Positions 8,909-17,605 of a stretch of 64,000 nt of DNA are shown piece by piece. The translations under genes and the position numbers were made by a program. This stretch comes from Chitinophagales bacterium (GTDB taxonomy: Bacteria > Bacteroidota > Bacteroidia > Chitinophagales > Chitinophagaceae), in assembly GCA_021323755.1 (NCBI GenBank), contig JAJPKJ010000074.1, positions 62,001 to 126,000 on the forward strand. Direction: 5' to 3'. Every line of letters begins with the position of its first letter. The first letter of the stretch is position 1. A model generated the notes under the pieces. It was given only the letters and a program-made list of their open reading frames with translations. It was not told the origin of the DNA and did no database searches.

Positions 8909-10096
8909 TCAGCTGATATTTTCAATTACCATGGCGCTTGCGCCGCCGCCGCCATTGCAAATTCCAGCAGCGCCGAACCTTGAATTATTTTGTTTTAGGA
9001 TATACATTAACGTTATTAATATTCGTGCGCCACTGCAACCCAATGGATGACCAATGGAAACTGCGCCGCCATGGACATTTACTCTCGCAGGATCAAGCTT
9101 CATCCTTCGAGTATTTTCAATACCCACAACGGCAAATGCTTCATTCAATTCCCAATAATCAATATCACTCATTTGCAAACCTGCTTTGGCAACGGCTTTG
9201 GGGACAGCCAGCGATGGTGTAGTAGTGAACCATTCAGGTGCCTGTTCTGCATCTGCATAAGAAATTATTTTTGCAAGCGGTTTCAATTTTAATTCTTCCG
9301 CCTTTTGCTTACTCATTAATACTACAGCTGCAGCTCCATCATTCATCGTGCTGGCATTTGCCGCTGTAACCGATCCATCTTTCTGAAATGCAGATTTCAA
9401 TTCAGGGATCTTTTCAAATTTTACGTTGAACGGTTCTTCATCCTTGGAAAATAAAACCGCCTCCCCTTTGCGCTGTGGAATTGCAACGGGGATAATTTCA
9501 TCATTAAATTTTCCCTCTTTCCATGCGGACTGCGAGCGTTTATAACTTTCAATGGCAAATGCATCTTGGTCTTCACGAGAAATGCCACATTCTTTTGCAC
9601 ATAATTCTGCTGCATTGCCCATCGCTTTGCCATCGTATACATCAGTCAGTCCGTCTTTGGCCAATCCGTCTATCAAAAGCACATTACCGTATTTATTTCC
9701 CCAACGCATGGTTTCCGCATAAAACGGAACATTGCTCATGCTTTCCATTCCGCCAGCAACAACAATATCAGCATCGCCAAGCATGATACTTTGCGCCGCC
9801 AGTGAAATTGCTTTCATACCACTTGCGCAAACCTTATTGATCGTTGTACAGGCCACTTCATTTGGCAAACCAGCAAATTTTGCCGCCTGCCGCGCTGGCG
9901 CTTGTCCAAGATTTGCCTGCAGCACGCAGCCCATCAACACATCCTGAACCTGTTGCGGTTGAATGCTTGCTCTTTCGATAGCCCCTTTAATGGCTATCGC
10001 TCCCAATCTTGTTGCGGAAAACTCTTTTAATGCGCCACCAAAACTGCCGATGGGTGTACGCACCGCCGAGATAATATAAACTTCTTTTTTATTCAT
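8909..10096 (-). CDS. Acetyl-CoA C-acetyltransferase (thiolase)
   Basis: A 395-residue biosynthetic-type thiolase that condenses or cleaves acetoacetyl-CoA. All catalytic residues are present: Cys90 in NKVCASGMKAI, NEAF, His350 in GHPLGCSGAR and Cys380 in ICNGGGGASA. The ATG at 10096 gives the usual MNKKEVYIISAVRTPIG beginning. It is monocistronic as far as can be seen. The annotation could equally be the degradative acyl-CoA thiolase of fatty-acid oxidation; sequence length and motifs do not decide. Confidence 0.92.
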   Translation of the reverse strand: MNKKEVYIISAVRTPIGSFGGALKEFSATRLGAIAIKGAIERASIQPQQVQDVLMGCVLQANLGQAPARQAAKFAGLPNEVACTTINKVCASGMKAISLAAQSIMLGDADIVVAGGMESMSNVPFYAETMRWGNKYGNVLLIDGLAKDGLTDVYDGKAMGNAAELCAKECGISREDQDAFAIESYKRSQSAWKEGKFNDEIIPVAIPQRKGEAVLFSKDEEPFNVKFEKIPELKSAFQKDGSVTAANASTMNDGAAAVVLMSKQKAEELKLKPLAKIISYADAEQAPEWFTTTPSLAVPKAVAKAGLQMSDIDYWELNEAFAVVGIENTRRMKLDPARVNVHGGAVSIGHPLGCSGARILITLMYILKQNNSRFGAAGICNGGGGASAMVIENIS

Positions 10097-10114
10097 ATTG
10101 CAAAAAATGAATCG

Positions 10115-10122
10115 CAAAGATA
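10115..10122 (-). promoter_or_regulatory. Probable -7 box of the thiolase gene
   Basis: TATCTTTG on the minus strand is an exact TAnnTTTG match, 18 bases before the ATG at 10096. No clear -33 TTTG is visible at the normal spacing. Confidence 0.45.
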
Positions 10123-10240
10123 AATAATAGATTTGGAGAACATATTGAATGGCGGATTGTACTAAAAACCTTAACTGAATCGTTTCTATGATGCGTTTAT
10201 GATAAAACCTTGTTCAATCAATGAAAAAATGATCATTATT

Positions 10241-11053
10241 ATGTCTGCAAAAAAATACTCTTTTTTATTCATGATCTCAATCCTGTTTGTGTTACAGTCA
10301 AATGCACAATACAAACGTAAAGGTGAAACGCTTACCAATCGCGGCACAACAACTACTTCAAAAAATAAAAAGGCTGATTATAGCTTGCAGCAATTCAAAG
10401 GCAAATGGCAGGAATTTGAAAGAAAGGATCGCAACACAAATACGATTGTTCCTTTTAATGACAGCATTCAATTGAAATTTACCGACAGCAACAAAGTACA
10501 AACAAGAACAAGCATCATTACTAGCATGGTGCTGGACGGTTACGCCGATATTGATGCAGATAATACGCTCACCGTATCTGCAGATGAATACACGATAAAA
10601 TCATTTACCAATAATGAAATGGTCCTTGATGATAATGAAAAATTTATTCATCGTTTAAAGAAAGTGGATACATTTTGGTATGAAAAATTGGGCAAGCTTT
10701 CAGTGAAACAAGATGATTATAGTTCACCAATAAAAGTGGGCATTAATAATATTTTGGGAAGCTGGGCTATTTATAGAAGACAGGCAAAACCGGGAGCTAC
10801 AGATAATAACGCGCAATTAATCAAGTCGCTTAATATTCCTGATAAAGTAAATGAAAATACGGCCAGCGGGTATATTGTTTTTTACCAGGGAGAAACATCT
10901 CAACAATTGCCATGTACCGTTACATTAAGCGGAACGGATATGACTATTGTTGCCGGTAAAAATAAATGGAGCGTTTCTGTTTACCAGGCAAACATGAACA
11001 ATTTTGTTTTTGGAAATAGCAGCCTGTTATATTTTAGTAAGCCTGCAAAATAA
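10241..11053 (+). CDS. Secreted protein of unknown function, lipocalin-like repeats
   Basis: From the ATG at 10241 the 270-residue product starts with a good Sec signal (YSFLFMISILFVLQSNAQ); starts at 10199 and 10229 are in frame but put a charged tail before the signal. After a Lys/Thr-rich linker, two beta-rich segments follow, each opening with a short W-containing motif (FKGKWQEFER and ILGSWAIYRR) like the start of lipocalin-like domains. So it may be a tandem pair of small beta-barrels in the periplasm. It lies convergent to the permease gene with only the stop between them. Function unknown. Confidence 0.7.
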   Translation: MSAKKYSFLFMISILFVLQSNAQYKRKGETLTNRGTTTTSKNKKADYSLQQFKGKWQEFERKDRNTNTIVPFNDSIQLKFTDSNKVQTRTSIITSMVLDGYADIDADNTLTVSADEYTIKSFTNNEMVLDDNEKFIHRLKKVDTFWYEKLGKLSVKQDDYSSPIKVGINNILGSWAIYRRQAKPGATDNNAQLIKSLNIPDKVNENTASGYIVFYQGETSQQLPCTVTLSGTDMTIVAGKNKWSVSVYQANMNNFVFGNSSLLYFSKPAK

Positions 11054-12724
11054 TCACCCGTTCAGTTTACTTTTTCTGTATCCATAAAAAAAGTAAATCA
11101 ATAATCCGAAAGCCATCCACCCAAAAAATACCATCCAGCTTTTTGCAGGAATTTCTATCATCAGATACAAACAACACAATGCGCCAAGAACGGGTATGAG
11201 AGAGTAATTGCGAAGAAAGCTGAGTAATGCAATGACTATTGCTGCGATAATAAAAAGTATAAATAAAATTTCCTGGTAACCTTCCGAATTAAAATTACTG
11301 CATGCCTCTGTCAGTCGTTGTCTGAAAAGCAACGCGAATAATAAAACAAGGACGGGAACAATAAATTTTCCGTTGATATATGGAATTTGAAATTTCCCGG
11401 GTTTCTTTTCCATCTTCGGCAAATACAAAACACCTCCACAAACAAGAACAAATGCAAATAGAGTACCGATGCTCGTTAGGTCGGTCATTAATTTATCATC
11501 AACAAATAAAACCGGAACGCCAACCAATAATCCGCTCATTAATGTAGCAAAAGCCGGGGTTTTAAAACGAAAACTCAATTTACTGAAACGCTTTGGCAAT
11601 AAACCATCGCGGCTCATGCTCATCCATATTCTTGGTTGTCCGATCTGAAAAACAAGCAACACACTTGTTGCGGCAACAACCGCGCTTACCGAAATAACAA
11701 ATCCAATCTTATGCATATTTATTTTGTCGAACACATAAGCAAGCGGATCAGCAACGCCATTGAATTCTTTATAATTCACCAGCCCGGTTATCACCAAAGC
11801 CGTGATAATATAAATTACGGTGCAGATCAATAATGAATAGATCATCCCTTTGGGTAGATCTTTTTGCGCATTCTTGCATTCTTCAGCTGTCGTGGATATC
11901 GCGTCAAATCCAATATAGGCAAAGAACACAGCTGATACACTCTTCAACACACCGCCCATTCCTTCCGGCAAAAATGGTGTCCAATTCGCAGTTGTTCCAG
12001 TAGAAAAAATAATCCAAAAGCCCACCAAAGCGATGAAGGCGAGCACGACAATTTTTAACCCTACCATAAAATTGGCGCTCTTGCGACTTTCATTGATACC
12101 GATATATGCCAGTATGGTTATCAATCCAACAATAATAAATGCCGGAAGATTAATTATGAATTTAAATCCGAGTATTGTTGGAGCATTCGTGTAAACCAAA
12201 TTAGCAACTGATTGTCCCGCTCTTATCGCTTCTTCATAGGCCATCTTGGCCGTTTGATGCCCGATGGTGAGCCAGTCAGGAAGATTAATGCCAATGGCTT
12301 TTAAAATATTGTTGAAATAAGCGCTCCATGAGATCGCAACAACGACATTTCCAATAGAATATTCTAAAATAAGCGCCCAGCCGATGATCCACGCAATCAT
12401 CTCCCCAAAAGTAACATAGGAATAGGTGTAGGCGCTACCGGACACGGGTACCCGTGAGGCAAACTCCGCATAGCAAAGGGCAGTAAATCCACAGGTAACG
12501 GCAGTGATAATAAATAAGAAAATGACTCCGGGACCGCCATGATAAGCTGCTGTACCGATAGTGGAGAAAATTCCGGCACCGATCACCGCTGCGATACCCA
12601 TAAAAGTAAGGTCACGAACACCGAGGACTTTTTTCATTTCATGTCCATGCGCATCGCCAAGACCGGCTTCTGCATCCGCAATAATTTTTGAAAGGGATTT
12701 CTTTCTGAATAGTGAAGTCGACAT
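11054..12724 (-). CDS. Amino acid permease, APC superfamily (cationic amino acid transporter type)
   Basis: A 556-residue inner-membrane transporter with about 13-14 hydrophobic segments. The first helix carries the APC substrate motif IAAVIGAGIFSTIG near residues 44-57. The long cytosolic N-terminus with a Gly/His-rich stretch and the extra C-terminal helices match the eukaryote-like CAT subgroup (YfnA-like) that imports arginine, lysine or other amino acids by symport. FFAYIGFDAISTTAEECKNA is the classical conserved segment. Substrate is inferred. Confidence 0.9.
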   Translation of the reverse strand: MSTSLFRKKSLSKIIADAEAGLGDAHGHEMKKVLGVRDLTFMGIAAVIGAGIFSTIGTAAYHGGPGVIFLFIITAVTCGFTALCYAEFASRVPVSGSAYTYSYVTFGEMIAWIIGWALILEYSIGNVVVAISWSAYFNNILKAIGINLPDWLTIGHQTAKMAYEEAIRAGQSVANLVYTNAPTILGFKFIINLPAFIIVGLITILAYIGINESRKSANFMVGLKIVVLAFIALVGFWIIFSTGTTANWTPFLPEGMGGVLKSVSAVFFAYIGFDAISTTAEECKNAQKDLPKGMIYSLLICTVIYIITALVITGLVNYKEFNGVADPLAYVFDKINMHKIGFVISVSAVVAATSVLLVFQIGQPRIWMSMSRDGLLPKRFSKLSFRFKTPAFATLMSGLLVGVPVLFVDDKLMTDLTSIGTLFAFVLVCGGVLYLPKMEKKPGKFQIPYINGKFIVPVLVLLFALLFRQRLTEACSNFNSEGYQEILFILFIIAAIVIALLSFLRNYSLIPVLGALCCLYLMIEIPAKSWMVFFGWMAFGLLIYFFYGYRKSKLNG

Positions 12725-13143
12725 GCAGGTTTTGGTTTAGAGTTGAAATTAAGAAAAATATGGTTACGAAAAGCGGGAGTTATGAGTTATGAGCAGGGGG
12801 CGCTTTGCTAATACAGATAAGCAAACTGCCTTTTAGTTAATAACCACACCCTAGCCATTAAGCACCCCCGTGTTGCGCTGTTTTGTGCCGATAATTCTAT
12901 TGAGAATAAGGATCATTCGCTAGATTAAAATAGTTCAGGTCGCCGCTCGCAAATAAATCAATTAACAACTGTAGCATTTTCTCCCCAATATGATCGTATC
13001 GTTTAGGCTTTCGCATTTATTCATGGCTCATCGCTAAACAAAAAGGAGATTTTTTTTGCCTGCAAAAAGAAATCAGTTTTTCCGGACTCACAAAAATCTA
13101 ATGTCACGGTATTGTCGTAAATGATGAAGACAAAAGAATCTTT
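12725..13143. other. 419-base gap with only a possible small reading frame
   Basis: No recognisable gene or RNA. The side nearest the permease holds short tandem words (GAGTTATGAGTTATGAG, 12777-12793). A possible 39-codon minus-strand frame lies at 12897-13016. The last 120 bases are AT-rich and should contain the promoter of the plus-strand gene at 13144, but no exact TAnnTTTG box was found. Confidence 0.4.
12897..13016 (-). CDS. Possible small protein or gene remnant
   Basis: A 39-residue frame from ATG 13016 to TAG 12897. The translation begins MRKPKRYDHIGEKMLQ and contains an amphipathic Leu-rich stretch (LLIDLFASGDLNYF), which looks more like protein than random translation. No family is recognised and there is no neighbour on the same strand. 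It could be a genuine small protein or the leftover end of a lost gene. Confidence 0.2.
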   Translation of the reverse strand: MRKPKRYDHIGEKMLQLLIDLFASGDLNYFNLANDPYSQ

Positions 13144-13569
13144 ATGAAAACAAAACTCATTCGAAAAATCCTGAGAACAACAATCATAACCTTTCTTGTG
13201 TTAGCTGCCGTTTTATTCGTCCATATATATGTGGTAACGCGTCCAAAGGTCGACGCATACACAAGAATAATGGCCCGCATTGACATCAAGCAGGCCGTTG
13301 GGCAGCAAGATGCAGATAAAATCACTGCATGGCTATACCAGCAAAAAGGAGTTGATCATGTTCTTTGTAATCCCAAAACAGAAATGGTGGTCTTTAGTTA
13401 TTCCCCCATGCTGGCAAACGGAAATGAGATCGCAAAAAAATTCACTGCCGAGCTCAATTATCCCAATGCAAAACGATTTATTCCTACTGCAGATCAGTTA
13501 AAAGGAAGTTGCCCGGTAGCCTCATCATTTACTTATAAAGTATATAGTTATTTCAAACATCTTTTTTAA
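13144..13569 (+). CDS. Membrane-anchored protein with HMA-like domain lacking CxxC
   Basis: A 141-residue protein with one N-terminal membrane helix (about 10-29: TTIITFLVLAAVLFVHIYVV) and a periplasmic remainder. Residues about 45-110 have the beta-alpha-beta layout of heavy-metal-associated domains (ADKITAWLYQQKGVDHVLCN, then MVVFSYSP and a helix), but there is no CxxC motif; single cysteines occur at the turn (HVLCNP) and near the end (KGSCPV). It lies 15 bases before the haemoglobin-like lipoprotein gene on the same strand, so the two are probably one operon. Function unknown; the fold call is tentative. Confidence 0.65.
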   Translation: MKTKLIRKILRTTIITFLVLAAVLFVHIYVVTRPKVDAYTRIMARIDIKQAVGQQDADKITAWLYQQKGVDHVLCNPKTEMVVFSYSPMLANGNEIAKKFTAELNYPNAKRFIPTADQLKGSCPVASSFTYKVYSYFKHLF

Positions 13570-13584
13570 AATTTTAAATTAAAT

Positions 13585-14157
13585 ATGAATATGAAAACAG
13601 CAATCGTTTCAGCTTTCTTCGGATTTGCCTTAATAACAATGGTAATGACGTCATGCAAAAAAAATGATAACAAAACAACTACCACTCCACCTACATTATA
13701 TGATTCCCTTGGCGGCACAACAATGGTCCAGGACCCGACAGCGGCTTCGGGAACGATGATCGAAAAAGGTCGTTTATTGATCCGTAATATCATTGACAGC
13801 ACCATTTTTGTTATTGCCGGCGATACTGCCATCAATGGGCACTTCACTGTTTTATTATCAGAAGTCGGTTCGGGAAATTTGAGTGGGTTCCAGGCACTGA
13901 GTAAGAATCTTACGGATTTTGTTGCTGTTGGAACAGGTGCAAAAGATTATACTTACGGTGGTAAATCAATGGTTGCCGCTCACGATCCCGCACAAAACCC
14001 AAGAATGAACGGGAAAGCCGATAATGGTGATTTCAATGCCTTCGAAGTCGACCTGTTTGCAGGTGCTAACAAGGCAGGTGTTCCTTCTACAACTCCTGCT
14101 CTAATCAGTGTTGGTAAAATCGTAGAATCTCTGCGTTCGCAGGTCGTTCAGCAATAA
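13585..14157 (+). CDS. Lipoprotein with group 1 truncated haemoglobin-like fold
   Basis: A 190-residue lipoprotein: signal up to Cys24 (MVMTSCKKND), a Thr-rich linker, then a globin-like domain from LYDSLGG (38-44), the usual opening of truncated haemoglobins. The middle has INGHF with Phe87 in the expected CD1 place, and YGGKSMVAAH with His133 aligning to the proximal haem ligand. A helical end (LISVGKIVESLRSQVV) fits helix H. Cytosolic relatives bind haem and handle NO or O2; as a lipoprotein this one would be exposed in the periplasm or at the outer membrane. The haem-binding role is inferred from position of a single histidine. Confidence 0.65.
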   Translation: MNMKTAIVSAFFGFALITMVMTSCKKNDNKTTTTPPTLYDSLGGTTMVQDPTAASGTMIEKGRLLIRNIIDSTIFVIAGDTAINGHFTVLLSEVGSGNLSGFQALSKNLTDFVAVGTGAKDYTYGGKSMVAAHDPAQNPRMNGKADNGDFNAFEVDLFAGANKAGVPSTTPALISVGKIVESLRSQVVQQ

Positions 14158-14181
14158 AATAAAATATTTTCATCAAATACA

Positions 14182-14207
14182 AGCGATCAAAATTTTGGTC
14201 GCTTTTT
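14182..14207 (+). terminator. Rho-independent terminator after the haemoglobin-like gene
   Basis: AAGCGATCAAAA and TTTTGGTCGCTT pair with one G-U, followed by a run of six T. It lies 24 bases after the stop at 14157, so it ends the plus-strand pair. Confidence 0.75.
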
Positions 14208-14359
14208 TATTTTTCTCTGTGGTAGGGACTAAGAAGCGACCAATAACCGACAGGAGATCATTTTATATTCCTATTTATCATGAAGTAAAGTGAACCGGCA
14301 GGCTCAGTATTTGGAAAGCCTAATGGCAGGTTGAAATATTTCAAAACAACAAAAACAGC

Positions 14360-15325
14360 TCAATGCTCCCGTCTCACTAAAAAATCGGCTAAGTCTTGTA
14401 ATGGTTTTTTTCGTGAAGAAAGTACGGCGGTATCTTCTAAATGTTGAAAAGAGCTATGGATAAATTCTTCTTTGGTCTTTTTCGCCCATTCATCAACGCC
14501 GCAGGATTTGAAAATGGATATCATGTCATTCACTTTATTAACATCATCTGTGATCATTAATTCTTTAATGTCTCGGATCTGTGCATCTGTTGCAAGCTCT
14601 AATGTTTTAATGAGCAAGAATGTTTTTTTATTGGACATAATATCCCCGCCAATTTGCTTTCCGAATTTCGCCGGATCGCCGAAGGCGTCTAGATAATCAT
14701 CTTGCAACTGGAATGCTAATCCAAGATTTTTCCCAAAAGCATATAAATGTTGCTGGTTGCCATCTCCTGCACCCCCAAGAATAGCGCCCATTTGTAAACT
14801 CGCTGCTAATAATACAGAAGTTTTCAATTCTATCATTGATAAATATTCATCAAATGAAACGTTCTCCTTTTTTTCAAAATCCATATCGAGCTGTTGTCCT
14901 TCGCAAACTTGCTTTGCCGTTGTATTGAACAGGTCAATGATCTTATGCAAATGAGAAGAATGAATCTTATTCAGATAATCATAAGCTACAACAAGCATCA
15001 CATCTCCTGAAAGCAAAGCCACGGAGTCGCCGTATTTTTCATGTACGGTCTGCATACCGCGGCGCAACGGCGCTTTGTCCATAATATCATCATGTATCAA
15101 GGTGAAGTTGTGAAATAACTCAATGGCGGTCGCTGCCTCCCAGGCGTCATCATTTATCTCCCCAAATAATTCGTTACCCATCAAACACATTACCGGTCGT
15201 ATTCTTTTACCACCTAATTGCAAAAAATAATCCGCAGGTTCATATAGGGTTTTTGGCTGAGCAGGAAAATGGGTGACATCAAATCTTGTCAAAAATTGTT
15301 TTGATAATTCTTCGAAACTGAGCAT
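14360..15325 (-). CDS. Polyprenyl diphosphate synthase
   Basis: A 321-residue trans-isoprenyl diphosphate synthase that adds isopentenyl units to an allylic diphosphate. Both aspartate-rich motifs are present: DDIMD (79-83) followed by RRG, and DDYLD (209-213), with GQQLDMDF in between. Product length (farnesyl, geranylgeranyl, or longer for menaquinone) cannot be fixed from sequence reading. It lies 45 bases after rnr on the same strand. Confidence 0.92.
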   Translation of the reverse strand: MLSFEELSKQFLTRFDVTHFPAQPKTLYEPADYFLQLGGKRIRPVMCLMGNELFGEINDDAWEAATAIELFHNFTLIHDDIMDKAPLRRGMQTVHEKYGDSVALLSGDVMLVVAYDYLNKIHSSHLHKIIDLFNTTAKQVCEGQQLDMDFEKKENVSFDEYLSMIELKTSVLLAASLQMGAILGGAGDGNQQHLYAFGKNLGLAFQLQDDYLDAFGDPAKFGKQIGGDIMSNKKTFLLIKTLELATDAQIRDIKELMITDDVNKVNDMISIFKSCGVDEWAKKTKEEFIHSSFQHLEDTAVLSSRKKPLQDLADFLVRREH

Positions 15326-15370
15326 GGAAATAGTTTGTAGTTAAAGGACTGCACTTTGTTAGTCTGCCCT

Positions 15371-17374
15371 TTATTTCTTTTTCTTTTTAATTCTTATAGA
15401 AACCGAGTCATCATCAATCGCCGTGCTGTTAAGTATCCATTCAAAATCCAATTGCCGCTTGGCAAGGTTGGCTGCAATGAGTTTCACCGTAACCTTATCG
15501 CCCATGCTGAATTTTCTTCCGCTGCGTCGTCCTACTAATGCATAATCCGTTTCCACCAACCTGAAATCATCGTATTCTAGCAAACTGTTCAAACTTACTA
15601 GTCCTTCGCATTTTTGGTCAATGGTTTCAACCCAAAATCCAAATGCAGCGACGCCACTGATCACTCCTTCAAATTCATCGCCCAAAAACTCTTGCATAAA
15701 TTCGACTTGTTTGTATTTGCTTGCAGCGCGCTCACTTTCCATCGCAGCACGCTCGCGTTCGCTGCAATGTTTGCATTTTTCTTCCAGCTTTTTGTCAATC
15801 ACAATTTTTTGGTCAAGACATTCTTCCAAAATTCGATGCACCAAAACATCCGGGTATCGACGAATGGGGGATGTGAAATGACAATAATGTTCAAATCCCA
15901 GTCCGTAATGCCCGATATTTTCGGAGGTGTAAACCGCTTTCGCCATGGTGCGAATTCCCAATTGCTGCAGCACATGTTGCTCAGGCTTTCCCTGAACGGC
16001 CACCAGCATTTCATTAAACGAATGTGCAATTGATTCAGGCGTTTTTATGTCGAAATGATAGCCGTATTTTTTTGCGTATTCAATGAATGGCAGTAATTTT
16101 TCTTTATCCGGATTATCATGAATGCGATAGGGAAATGGGATTGGTTTCTTATTGAATTTGATTTTCGAGACGTTCTCTGCAACGGTCCTGTTAGCGAGTA
16201 ACATAAATTCTTCTATCAGCTGATGGGCTTCTTTGCTTTCTTTTACCGTAACCCCAATCGGCTTTCCTTTTTCGTCCAGAACAAACCGCACTTCAGTCGA
16301 TGAAAAATTGATCGCGCCTTTTTTGAATCGTTGTTTGCGGAATTTTTGTGCGAGATTATTCAATAGCAATATCTCGTCTTTATATTGTCCTTCCTTTTTT
16401 TCAATGATGCTCTGCACATCTTCATAGGTAAACCGATGGTCAGAATGAATGACTGTTTTTCCTAACCAATATTGTTTTATTTCTGCTTTTGCATTGATCT
16501 GAAAAATGGCAGAGAAACACAATTTATCTTCGTGAGGACGAAGCGAACACAATTCATTAGAAATTCTTTCGGGCAGCATTGGATTGACCCTGTCTGGCAA
16601 ATACACAGAGGTTGCACGCAAATAAGCCTCTTTATCTAAAATAGTTTCGGGTTCTACATAATGACTAACATCTGCAATGTGCACCCCAATTTCATACAAA
16701 CCATCGTTAAGCACTCTAAATGAAATGGCATCATCAAAATCTTTTGCATCAGCCGGATCAATTGTAAAAGTCAATATTCCGCGAACGTCTTTTCTTTTTT
16801 TGATTTCATTTGCCCCTATAATATCTGCCAATCGCTCAGATTCCTCCAAAACAGAATCAGGAAAGAAAACAGGAAATCCATTCTGCAACAAAATCTCTTT
16901 CATCGCTTTATCATTCACATCTTCACTCTTCATCACTTGTACTACTTCGCCTTGTGGTTTTTTATTTTTCTCCCATTCAATAATGCGGACAATGACACGA
17001 TCATTATTCTGTGCGCCATTCAGTTTATCGAGCCGCAGATAAATATCAGGCATTGGTTTATCTGTTTCGGCAATAAAAAAAGCAAAGTTGGCACTCAGTT
17101 CTATTCGTCCCAAGAACTCAGATTGTTTTCTTTCAACCACTTCAACCACTTCGCCCTGCATCCGTTTCCCGTCCGCATTTCGCTTAATAACTTTGACCCT
17201 AACTTTATCACCGTTCAATGCAGTATTAAAATCATTGGGTCGCACGAGAATATCTTTTTCCAAATGCTCTACAATAACAAAACCCATTCCTGAGCGCGTA
17301 ACCTCGAGCACACCTTTATATAGTTGAGATGAAACTATTTTTTTATTCTTCTTTTTTGAATTTTTATGAGACAT
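15371..17374 (-). CDS. rnr: Ribonuclease R
   Basis: A 667-residue processive 3'-5' exoribonuclease that degrades structured RNA. Order of domains: a basic Lys-rich N-terminus, two cold-shock/OB segments (to about residue 170), the RNB catalytic domain opening with DPADAKDFDDAIS (four metal-binding aspartates) and including HFTSPIRRYPD, then an S1 domain and a Lys-rich tail. Length is slightly short of E. coli RNase R, normal for this phylum. Transcribed toward the prenyl synthase gene. Confidence 0.95.
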   Translation of the reverse strand: MSHKNSKKKNKKIVSSQLYKGVLEVTRSGMGFVIVEHLEKDILVRPNDFNTALNGDKVRVKVIKRNADGKRMQGEVVEVVERKQSEFLGRIELSANFAFFIAETDKPMPDIYLRLDKLNGAQNNDRVIVRIIEWEKNKKPQGEVVQVMKSEDVNDKAMKEILLQNGFPVFFPDSVLEESERLADIIGANEIKKRKDVRGILTFTIDPADAKDFDDAISFRVLNDGLYEIGVHIADVSHYVEPETILDKEAYLRATSVYLPDRVNPMLPERISNELCSLRPHEDKLCFSAIFQINAKAEIKQYWLGKTVIHSDHRFTYEDVQSIIEKKEGQYKDEILLLNNLAQKFRKQRFKKGAINFSSTEVRFVLDEKGKPIGVTVKESKEAHQLIEEFMLLANRTVAENVSKIKFNKKPIPFPYRIHDNPDKEKLLPFIEYAKKYGYHFDIKTPESIAHSFNEMLVAVQGKPEQHVLQQLGIRTMAKAVYTSENIGHYGLGFEHYCHFTSPIRRYPDVLVHRILEECLDQKIVIDKKLEEKCKHCSERERAAMESERAASKYKQVEFMQEFLGDEFEGVISGVAAFGFWVETIDQKCEGLVSLNSLLEYDDFRLVETDYALVGRRSGRKFSMGDKVTVKLIAANLAKRQLDFEWILNSTAIDDDSVSIRIKKKKK

Positions 17375-17605
17375 TAAGTTTTTTTATTTTAGTTTTTTTA
17401 TTTAAGATTTTAAATTGACGATTTTTGAAAATCGTATTTTTCTTTTTTTTATTTCCCATTTTCGATAACCAGCATTTGTTCTGATTTCCAAATCGCTACA
17501 CCAAATTGATTTCATAGATGCACTAATCATCTGGCAGTTGTTTCCCTGCCATCAATCATTAATCGCCCATTAATTTCACGATTTTCACCTTATTTTGAGC
17601 CATTT
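17375..17605. other. 231-base AT-rich spacer between lpxK and rnr
   Basis: Very T-rich on the plus strand. A perfect 7-base inverted repeat CGATTTT/AAAATCG at 17419-17434 forms a weak hairpin. No gene or exact TAnnTTTG promoter box was found; the rnr promoter is expected here. Confidence 0.35.

Noticed and set aside
15614-16033. 139-codon plus-strand frame inside rnr
   Set aside because: It is antisense to a well-conserved part of RNase R and its translation has no family features.
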